Assembly: GCA_947448095.1 (NCBI GenBank)
Contig: CANFNN010000151.1
Coordinates: forward strand, 1-7,237
Direction of reading: 5' to 3'
Source of the DNA: Bacteriovoracaceae bacterium
GTDB taxonomy: Bacteria > Bdellovibrionota > Bacteriovoracia > Bacteriovoracales > Bacteriovoracaceae
DNA: 7,237 bases
The notes under the pieces are model-generated. The model had not been told where the DNA came from, did no database searches, and saw only the letters and a list, made by a program, of their open reading frames with translations. Position 1 is the first letter of the stretch. Each line of letters begins with the position of its first letter. The position numbers and the translations under genes were made by a program. Shown one piece after another: positions 1-4,594 of this stretch.

Positions 1-653
1 ATAAAATGGGCTTTTCCAATCGCACAAATCAAAATATCTGCACTTCTTGTCAGCTCTTCTAAGTTTTGAGTTGAAGAATGAGCAAGAGTCACAGTGGCGT
101 TTAAATTTGAAAGCAGCATAGACAGTGGTTTCCCAACAATGAGACTTCGACCAATAACCACCGCGTGCTTACCAGCAATTTCAATCCCATAAAATTGGAG
201 CAGATGAATAATTCCCTTCGGCGTGCAAGGAAGCAGTAATTTCAAATCAGTACTACCAGTATAAATTTTCTGGGTATTAAACCCGTTAAATCCATCAATA
301 TCTTTAGTTGGTATAACTAAATTTGATATATTAAGTTTTTTCAACTGATCGGAAACTGGAAGTTGTATGATAATGCCGTGAATTTTTGGGTCACGGTTTA
401 ACTCTTCGATGTGGGTAACAAAGTCGTGATCGGAAATATTAGAAGGAAGCTGTAATAAATGAAACGTAGCTCCCACTTCTTCGCAGAGCTTTTTTTTATT
501 TTTAATGTAAGTTAAGCTGGCCGGATTATCTCCCACCAAAACAACACTCATGCCAGGAATGATTCCGTGGCTCTTCAAAGTCTCACAACGAGACTTTAAG
601 TCTATTTTGATTTGCTCCACTAATGGAAGGGCTGCGAGTATTTTAGCTGTCAT
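1..653 (-). CDS. folD: Bifunctional methylenetetrahydrofolate dehydrogenase/cyclohydrolase FolD (3' end cut off by window)
   Basis: FolD interconverts 5,10-methylene-, methenyl- and 10-formyl-tetrahydrofolate in the cytoplasm, with NADP as usual cofactor, supplying one-carbon units for purine and fMet synthesis. I translated 217 residues from the ATG at 653-651; the family is usually about 285 residues, so roughly 70 C-terminal residues lie beyond base 1. Visible signatures are GDNPASLTYIKNKKKLCEEVG (41-61) with the catalytic Tyr49 and Lys53 (Y-x3-K), GIIIQLPV (93-100) with Gln97, KDIDGF (117-122), PCTPKGI (142-148), and the Rossmann nucleotide-binding segment VVIGRSLIVGKP (165-176). The N-terminus MTAKILAALPLVEQIK aligns with the usual FolD start, which supports this ATG. 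No Shine-Dalgarno motif lies directly before it; a five-codon ORF with a good one ends 14 bases upstream. The gene is divergent from everything else in the window. Family assignment is very secure. Confidence 0.97.
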   Translation of the reverse strand, partial: MTAKILAALPLVEQIKIDLKSRCETLKSHGIIPGMSVVLVGDNPASLTYIKNKKKLCEEVGATFHLLQLPSNISDHDFVTHIEELNRDPKIHGIIIQLPVSDQLKKLNISNLVIPTKDIDGFNGFNTQKIYTGSTDLKLLLPCTPKGIIHLLQFYGIEIAGKHAVVIGRSLIVGKPLSMLLSNLNATVTLAHSSTQNLEELTRSADILICAIGKAHF

Positions 654-667
654 ATAAGATTGGGAAA

Positions 668-685
668 CTATAGTGGGGGATTCAT
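668..685 (-). CDS. Possible five-codon leader ORF (MNPPL) upstream of folD
   Basis: On the minus strand, ATG AAT CCC CCA CTA TAG is preceded by AAAGGA (697-692) at a 6-base spacing, a near-ideal ribosome binding site. A second, stronger purine motif AGGAGG (713-708) sits further upstream with no start codon at a useful distance. The mini-ORF stops 14 bases before the folD ATG, in a different frame. Because folD has no visible ribosome binding site of its own, translation of this leader could feed ribosomes to folD by termination-reinitiation. The two consecutive prolines are a known slow-translation context relieved by EF-P. This is an inference from layout only; the mini-ORF could also be chance, or the remnant of a different folD start. 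Confidence 0.25.
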   Translation of the reverse strand: MNPPL

Positions 686-691
686 AAAAAG

Positions 692-713
692 TCCTTTCTT
701 ATTTATTCCTCCT
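692..713 (-). promoter_or_regulatory. Tandem Shine-Dalgarno-like motifs in the folD leader
   Basis: Reading the minus strand, AGGAGG (713-708) is followed after ten bases by AAAGGA (697-692). The second is correctly spaced from the ATG of the mini-ORF at 685; the first has no ATG, GTG or TTG at a normal distance. The real folD start at 653 has only pyrimidine-rich sequence immediately before it. The arrangement suggests that ribosomes load upstream of folD rather than at its own start. No convincing sigma-70 promoter for folD was found; TAGAAT at 747-742 is -10-like but lacks a -35 partner. Confidence 0.35.
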
Positions 714-730
714 GCAGTATCTGTTGAAGC

Positions 731-910
731 ATGAAAGTAAAATTCTATGTAGGTCTTGGGATGCAACTTTTCGGCTTAATTGCCGTAGGTCTTTGTTTTA
801 TTTCCGGCATAACTTATGGCGATTATGGCCAATTTGAATTGGCCCAGTTAGTTATTGGCTCTTTTGTCTTTTACGTTGGAAATTATTTAAAAGGTCGCTC
901 TCTCGGCTAG
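731..910 (+). CDS. Small hypothetical membrane protein, 59 residues
   Basis: I do not recognise this protein. Translation gives 59 residues beginning MKVKFYVGLGMQLFGLIAV and ending NYLKGRSLG before TAG at 908-910. Residues about 6-29 form one hydrophobic helix and about 37-53 a second, joined by a short acidic and aromatic loop (YGDYGQFE), so an inner-membrane hairpin with a basic C-terminal tail is likely. An in-frame TGA at 725-727 rules out a longer upstream start. The ribosome binding site is poor: only GAAG one base before the ATG. The gene lies between divergent folD and the ruvC block, ending 35 bases before ruvC. Coding status is supported by an uninterrupted frame and sensible two-helix hydrophobicity, but there is no family evidence. 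It could be an inner-membrane small protein, or less likely a chance ORF. Confidence 0.6.
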   Translation: MKVKFYVGLGMQLFGLIAVGLCFISGITYGDYGQFELAQLVIGSFVFYVGNYLKGRSLG

Positions 911-937
911 ACGCCACATTCCCTCTTCCTGTACAAT
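908..937 (+). promoter_or_regulatory. Candidate ruvC promoter giving a leaderless transcript
   Basis: TAGACG (908-913, four of six matches to TTGACA) and TACAAT (932-937, five of six matches to TATAAT) are separated by 18 bases. A start about seven bases after the -10 would fall at 944-946, on or next to the ruvC ATG at 946. There is no Shine-Dalgarno sequence between 911 and 945, a stretch that is pyrimidine-rich instead. The absent ribosome binding site and the position of the -10 box agree with each other, but neither has been tested. Confidence 0.45.
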
Positions 938-946
938 TTCCGTACA
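930..946 (+). repeat. Inverted repeat TGTAC-N7-GTACA over the ruvC start
   Basis: TGTAC (930-934) and GTACA (942-946) are perfect five-base arms around AATTTCC. The repeat covers the candidate -10 box and the A of the ruvC ATG, so a protein binding here would block transcription. It could be an operator, for example for a damage-responsive repressor. However, it does not match the E. coli LexA box (CTGT-N8-ACAG) or the TTAC-N3-GTAA motif described for Bdellovibrio LexA, and arms of five bases arise easily by chance. Confidence 0.25.
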
Positions 947-1518
947 TGATTGTTTTAGCTATCGATCCAGGTTCAGTCACAGCCGGTTATGCCCTTCTGC
1001 AACAAGAGGGACGAAAAATTAATTACATCACTTCCGGAATTCTCAAGTTTAATAGCGAAGATGTTTTTTTGCATCGGGTAAAAGATATTTACGATCAAAC
1101 CCTAAATCTTATTGACCAGCACTCGCCGGATGAAATCGCGCTTGAGTCCCTCATTTTCGTTAAGAGCCCAACGGCTCTTATTAAGCTGGCGCAGTCTCGA
1201 GGGACCATGCTCGCTGCCCTGACTCAGAAGTATCATCAAAAGATTTTTGAATATTCCCCCAATCTCGTGAAATCCACCGTTACCGGCCATGGTCACGCAG
1301 ATAAAGAGGGCATTCAAAAAGTTCTTCAGCAATATTTGGGTCTTACTAATTTTAAAACTCATGATGAAAGTGATGCTGTCGCCATAGCTCTTTGTCACTT
1401 ACTTCATCAAAATTTTCAAAAATTAAATATTCCCAAAAAAAAGAAAGTTGCCTCAAAAAGATTTGGGAACAGCCTCGCTTCCGCACTTGCTCATAAAATT
1501 AAGGACAAAGCTGTATGA
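946..1518 (+). CDS. ruvC: Crossover junction endodeoxyribonuclease RuvC
   Basis: RuvC resolves Holliday junctions by paired, magnesium-dependent nicks on a complex with RuvAB. The protein is 190 residues (E. coli 173). The four acidic catalytic residues are present: Asp7 in VLAIDPGS, Glu67 in IALESLIF, and Asp140 and Asp143 in HDESDAVAIA. Basic DNA-contact positions corresponding to E. coli Lys107 and Lys118 appear as Lys109 and Lys120 in VKSTVTGHGHADK. By ungapped alignment at SPTALIKLAQSRG, the E. coli Phe69 position is Ile70, with Phe at the next residue. A basic tail from about residue 158 (PKKKK onward) extends beyond the E. coli length. The start fits the family N-terminus but has no ribosome binding site. 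Its last four bases overlap ruvA (ATGA). An A8 run (1435-1442) places the motif A AAA AAG in the reading frame. Confidence 0.95.
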   Translation: MIVLAIDPGSVTAGYALLQQEGRKINYITSGILKFNSEDVFLHRVKDIYDQTLNLIDQHSPDEIALESLIFVKSPTALIKLAQSRGTMLAALTQKYHQKIFEYSPNLVKSTVTGHGHADKEGIQKVLQQYLGLTNFKTHDESDAVAIALCHLLHQNFQKLNIPKKKKVASKRFGNSLASALAHKIKDKAV

Positions 1519-2129
1519 TTGGCTACTTATCGGGAACCGTTGTTTATTCTGATTCTCAAAAATCAATCATTCTTACCGCCCAAGGTGTGGGTTATGAAGT
1601 CAGCACTTCAACTCCCATGGTTCCGAATCGTGATATTGCTCTTTTTATTTCACATATCATTCGAGAAACGGCTCAGGACTTGTATGGGTTTGAAACAGCT
1701 GATGATAAAAAGTTTTTCGAAATGCTTCTAGATGTAAATGGAATTGGGCCTAAATCAGCCTTTTCCTTACTGTCTCATTTGGGAGTTCAGCAAATTATTA
1801 CTGCGATAACTTTTGATAATACGGACTTACTCAAATCCGCTCCAGGAGTTGGGAAAAAAAGTGCTGAGCAAATTGTTCTTTCACTGAAAGACAAAATTTC
1901 AAAACTAGAAATTGGTTTTTCGACAAAAGAAAAGCCGATTAAAGCAGGGGCGAAGGTCTCGGCCGAAAATAAACAGGACGCGATGCTAGTCAGAGAAACG
2001 CTGGCAGCATGCCAAGAATTGGGCTTTAAAGATCAGGATGTTCTGCCGTTGCTTCAAAAGCATTTACAAAATAGTTTGGCCTTGAAACCCGAGGATTTAG
2101 TAAAAATTATTCTCAAAGAGTTAAGGTAA
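1515..2129 (+). CDS. ruvA: Holliday junction branch migration protein RuvA
   Basis: RuvA is the tetrameric Holliday-junction recognition subunit that holds the four arms square-planar and recruits RuvB. At 204 residues it is family-sized. Domain I is an OB fold (about 1-62, starting MIGYLSGTVVYS) ending in RETAQDLYGF. Domain II has two helix-hairpin-helix motifs, LLDVNGIGPKSAFSLLSHLG (71-90) and LLKSAPGVGKKSAEQIVLSL (105-124). A polar linker (about 132-154) leads to the C-terminal RuvB-binding domain (about 155-204, DAMLVRETLAACQELGF). In the acidic pin, E. coli Glu55-Asp56 aligns with Glu51-Thr52, so one acid is missing, though an acid (Asp55) lies three residues on. The start codon overlaps the ruvC stop, and AAGGA (1501-1505) sits 9 bases upstream, favouring translational coupling. 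Confidence 0.96.
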   Translation: MIGYLSGTVVYSDSQKSIILTAQGVGYEVSTSTPMVPNRDIALFISHIIRETAQDLYGFETADDKKFFEMLLDVNGIGPKSAFSLLSHLGVQQIITAITFDNTDLLKSAPGVGKKSAEQIVLSLKDKISKLEIGFSTKEKPIKAGAKVSAENKQDAMLVRETLAACQELGFKDQDVLPLLQKHLQNSLALKPEDLVKIILKELR

Positions 2130-2132
2130 TTC

Positions 2133-3116
2133 ATGGCCGATAGAATAGTGACTGGCGATTTAACCCAAAATGATCGTGACCAAGAAGTTCAACTCAGACC
2201 ACAGAATTTCTCCGAATTTATTGGCCAGCAAAAAGTTATCGATAATATTGACCTGATGGTGAAGTCGTCCATTATGCGCAAAACCGCTATGGACCACGTG
2301 CTTTTATCTGGTCCACCAGGGCTCGGTAAAACATCTTTGGCCATGCTCATCTCAAAAGCTCTCGGTTCAGAACTGCATTTAGTTTCAGGTCCGGCAATTG
2401 AAAAAAAGGGTGATATTGCAGCGGTTTTAACGAATTTGAAACCTAAGGATGTGCTTTTTATTGATGAAATTCATCGCATGCACATAACAGTTGAAGAAAT
2501 TCTTTATTCGGCGATGGAAGATTTTCGTCTAGATATTCTAATCGGGCAGGGTGCTTCAGCTCGCACTATGCAAATTGACCTAGCACCTTTTACACTAATT
2601 GGTGCCACCACTCGTTCTGGATTGTTATCAAATCCTCTCAGAGATCGATTCATGGCCCATCTCAATTTTGATTTTTATGAGCCTGATATGCTTGCCAAAA
2701 TTCTTATGAATAACGCTCGCAAAATGAATCTTGTTATGTCGGAAGAAGCAAAAATGCAGATCGCTAAACGTTCGCGTGGAACTCCACGGATTGCGAATAG
2801 AATTCTTCGGAGAGTCAGAGACTTTGCCCTCGTGAACAATTCAAAACAAGTAGAACATAAAGAAGTTCAGGCAGCTTTGCGGCTCTTAGATATCGATGAT
2901 CTGGGTCTGGATTCAATGGATCGCAAAATCCTCTCGGTGATGAAAAATTATTATCAGGGTGGCCCTGTAGGTATCGAGGCTTTATCTGCTACTTTGGGTG
3001 AAGATAAGCAAACCATTGAGGAAGTTTATGAGCCGTATTTACTCAAAGAGGGGCTAATTCTTCGCACACCAAGAGGCAGGACACTCTCTGAGAAAGCCAC
3101 TAAGCATATTGTGTAA
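2133..3116 (+). CDS. ruvB: Holliday junction branch migration DNA helicase RuvB
   Basis: RuvB is the AAA+ hexameric motor that pumps DNA through the RuvA-bound junction. Its 327 residues match the family length. Visible elements are the N-terminal LRPQNFSEFIGQ (21-32), Walker A GPPGLGKT (60-67, Lys66), Walker B LFIDEIHR (108-115), sensor 1 GATTR (157-161), and LRDRF (169-173) with the arginine finger as Arg172, matching E. coli Arg174. The sensor 2 region is RGTPRIANR (215-223). The C-terminal winged helix covers about 255-327 and includes GGPVGIEAL and RTPRGR. TAAGG (2122-2126) lies 6 bases before the ATG, and ruvA ends three bases upstream, so co-translation is expected. All key residues are intact. 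A new promoter follows before lpxC, so ruvB may be the last gene of the ruv transcript, although no terminator is evident. Confidence 0.97.
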   Translation: MADRIVTGDLTQNDRDQEVQLRPQNFSEFIGQQKVIDNIDLMVKSSIMRKTAMDHVLLSGPPGLGKTSLAMLISKALGSELHLVSGPAIEKKGDIAAVLTNLKPKDVLFIDEIHRMHITVEEILYSAMEDFRLDILIGQGASARTMQIDLAPFTLIGATTRSGLLSNPLRDRFMAHLNFDFYEPDMLAKILMNNARKMNLVMSEEAKMQIAKRSRGTPRIANRILRRVRDFALVNNSKQVEHKEVQAALRLLDIDDLGLDSMDRKILSVMKNYYQGGPVGIEALSATLGEDKQTIEEVYEPYLLKEGLILRTPRGRTLSEKATKHIV

Positions 3117-3170
3117 ACAGTACATGCTGGATAGATTTGATCAGGTAAAATAACTGCCCCTTAATTTTCT

Positions 3171-3201
3171 TCGACACAAAGTCATAAATTTCATTTATAA
3201 T
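3171..3201 (+). promoter_or_regulatory. Candidate sigma-70 promoter for lpxC
   Basis: TCGACA (3171-3176, five of six matches to TTGACA) and a perfect TATAAT (3196-3201) are separated by 19 bases, which is longer than the ideal 17. Transcription would start near 3208, leaving a leader of about 25 bases. A TAAGG ribosome binding site (3222-3226) lies 6 bases before the lpxC ATG at 3233. The rest of the 116-base ruvB-lpxC gap shows no gene and no clear terminator hairpin. Confidence 0.55.
3184..3198 (+). repeat. Short palindrome overlapping the lpxC -10 box
   Basis: ATAAAT (3184-3189), TTC, ATTTAT (3193-3198) is a perfect six-base inverted repeat running into the TATAAT box at 3196-3201. Its position suits a repressor operator, but the region is so AT-rich that such repeats are expected by chance. 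No known regulator is assigned. Confidence 0.25.
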
Positions 3202-3232
3202 CGACAACAGACGTCATTTTATAAGGTTATTA

Positions 3233-4150
3233 ATGATTTATCAACGCACTATAGCAAAAGAAGTTAAAGTCACCGGAATTGGGCTGCACTCGGGCAAAAA
3301 AGTGACCATGAGACTCATTCCTCAGGATATTGATTTTGGTATCCAGTTTATTCGAACTGACATTGCTAATGCACAAATGATGAAGGCCAACGCGCTCACG
3401 GTTGGGACCACTGAAAATGCGACGACACTAGGTTCAGGAGCTGAAGCCGTGCACACGGTGGAGCATCTCCTAGGAACTTTCTATGGCCTCGGCATTAATA
3501 ATGTATTGATCGAAATCGACGGTCCAGAAGTTCCCATTATGGATGGATCTGGTGCTTCATTTGTTTTTCTTCTCAAAGAAACGGGGATTAAAAACCTCAA
3601 TAAATCGAAGAAATTTCTCGTCATATTAGACACCGTCCGAGTTGAAAAAGACGGCAAATGGGCACAATTTGAACCCCATTCTAATTTGGCGATCGAATCA
3701 ACGATTGTGTTTGCCCATCCAGCAATTAAAACTCAGCGGTTTAGTTTTGAGTTTTCTTGTGAGAATTTTATTAATGATATTGCTCGTGCGCGCACCTTCG
3801 GTTTTGCCCGAGATGTCGATATGTTAAAGCGTAAAGGTCTCATTAAAGGGGGATCCCTCGATAATGCGATCGTGCTTGATGACTATAAAGTCATGAACTC
3901 TGAAGGCCTGCGTTTTGAGAATGAATTCGTTCGTCACAAGATTCTTGATACAATTGGGGACGTGAGTCTTCTGGGCTTTGAAATTGCTGGAAAAATTACG
4001 ACGTATAAATCTGGTCACAATTTACATAATCTTCTTTGCCGAAAACTTCTTGATACACCTTCGGCTTACGAAATCGTTGCTGCTTCTGCTCTCAAAGCTG
4101 AGGTGCGTGAAGCCCATAAATTGCCTCAATTTATCACAGTTTCTCACTGA
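3233..4150 (+). CDS. lpxC: UDP-3-O-acyl-N-acetylglucosamine deacetylase LpxC
   Basis: LpxC is the zinc-dependent cytoplasmic enzyme for the committed step of lipid A synthesis, removing the acetyl group from UDP-3-O-acyl-GlcNAc. The 305 residues match the E. coli length. The start QRTIAKEVKVTGIGLHSGKKV is typical. Zinc and catalytic residues are all present: Glu77 and His78 in HTVEHLLGTFYGLGINN, His235 and Asp239 in VRHKILDTIGDVSLLG (with Lys236), and His262 in YKSGHNLHN. Thr188 and Phe191 in RARTFGF match substrate-pocket positions, and DGPEVPIMDGSG (96-107) is also characteristic. TAAGG lies 6 bases before the ATG, after its own promoter. The gene shows that the host makes lipid A and is therefore Gram-negative. 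No anomaly was seen. Confidence 0.97.
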   Translation: MIYQRTIAKEVKVTGIGLHSGKKVTMRLIPQDIDFGIQFIRTDIANAQMMKANALTVGTTENATTLGSGAEAVHTVEHLLGTFYGLGINNVLIEIDGPEVPIMDGSGASFVFLLKETGIKNLNKSKKFLVILDTVRVEKDGKWAQFEPHSNLAIESTIVFAHPAIKTQRFSFEFSCENFINDIARARTFGFARDVDMLKRKGLIKGGSLDNAIVLDDYKVMNSEGLRFENEFVRHKILDTIGDVSLLGFEIAGKITTYKSGHNLHNLLCRKLLDTPSAYEIVAASALKAEVREAHKLPQFITVSH

Positions 4151-4156
4151 TTTTTT
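4116..4156 (+). terminator. Weak hairpins and T-run at the 3' end of lpxC (doubtful terminator)
   Basis: Within the last codons of lpxC, ATAAATTG (4116-4123), CCT, CAATTTAT (4127-4134) forms a perfect eight-base stem, but it has only one G-C pair. A second, four-base stem CAGT (4137-4140), TTCTC, ACTG (4146-4149) covers the stop codon and is followed almost directly by six T residues (4151-4156). The order of hairpin then T-run resembles an intrinsic terminator, but both stems are weak, so readthrough into the next genes is likely. Confidence 0.25.
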
Positions 4157-4171
4157 CCCAAAATCGGCGGA

Positions 4172-4189
4172 TTAAGTTAACATACTTAA
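4172..4189 (+). repeat. Inverted repeat TTAAGT-N6-ACTTAA before the small exported protein gene
   Basis: Perfect six-base arms TTAAGT (4172-4177) and ACTTAA (4184-4189) flank TAACAT, a weak -10-like sequence. The repeat ends 18 bases before the next ATG and could be an operator or a small hairpin in the leader. No -35 box is evident and no regulator family is assigned. Chance occurrence in AT-rich DNA is possible. Confidence 0.25.
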
Positions 4190-4207
4190 ATCACCATGGA
4201 GGGATAA

Positions 4208-4585
4208 ATGCGTCTATTAATAGGACTTCTTCTAATATCATTTAATGCTTTTGCCGCTGATTGGAACGATCTTGAAATCGATCAGAAATATAGTCTTCAG
4301 CAATCTTTTCAGCTGCCTCAAATTGAAAAAAATAAATCCTTAATCGATCTCATGGAAGGCGAAGCTGTCGTACTCAAAGAAATAATCGGTCTAGATATGA
4401 TCAATGTAAGCCTCTTTAAATTTGAATATAAAAACTGTCCAGGCGTTGAGATGAAAACAGATATGGAAATCATCCCTGTTAAGAATACTTCTCCCGTGGT
4501 AGAAGTGGGCGCAGAATTAGAACAATGTATGCTTGAAATTTTCATTGAGAATAAAGACTTAATGACTCCGAGCTTATTTGAATAA
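4208..4585 (+). CDS. Hypothetical exported protein, 125 residues, with signal peptide
   Basis: I do not recognise a family. The first 16 residues form a Sec signal peptide: Arg2, a hydrophobic core LLIGLLLISF, then AFA before Ala17-Asp18. A signal peptidase I cut after Ala16 leaves a mature chain of about 109 residues. No lipobox Cys is present, so this is probably a soluble periplasmic or secreted protein rather than a lipoprotein. The mature part is acidic, with alternating hydrophobic stretches that suggest beta structure and two cysteines (Cys77, Cys107) that could form a disulfide in the periplasm. A strong ribosome binding site GGAGGG (4198-4203) lies four bases before the ATG. It sits 57 bases after lpxC and nine bases before proS, so it is likely co-transcribed with proS. 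Coding status is convincing; function is unknown. Confidence 0.85.
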   Translation: MRLLIGLLLISFNAFAADWNDLEIDQKYSLQQSFQLPQIEKNKSLIDLMEGEAVVLKEIIGLDMINVSLFKFEYKNCPGVEMKTDMEIIPVKNTSPVVEVGAELEQCMLEIFIENKDLMTPSLFE

Positions 4586-4594
4586 CGAGGATCT

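Noticed and set aside
1102..1398. 98-codon minus-strand open frame inside ruvC
   Set aside because: It lies wholly within the securely identified ruvC gene, has no recognisable domain or ribosome binding site, and is best explained as a shadow frame.
1519..1731. 70-codon plus-strand frame inside ruvA
   Set aside because: It overlaps the strongly supported ruvA frame, and its translation has no family features.
3117..3170. Possible terminator after ruvB
   Set aside because: I could find only three- to four-base complementary arms and no following T-run, so no terminator can be supported.
3978..4175. 65-codon frame overlapping the lpxC 3' end and running past its stop
   Set aside because: Mostly contained in lpxC in another phase, with no ribosome binding site or domain; the extension past the stop is only 25 bases.
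4318..4545. 75-codon minus-strand frame inside the small exported protein gene
   Set aside because: The plus-strand frame has a signal peptide and a strong ribosome binding site; the antisense frame has neither.
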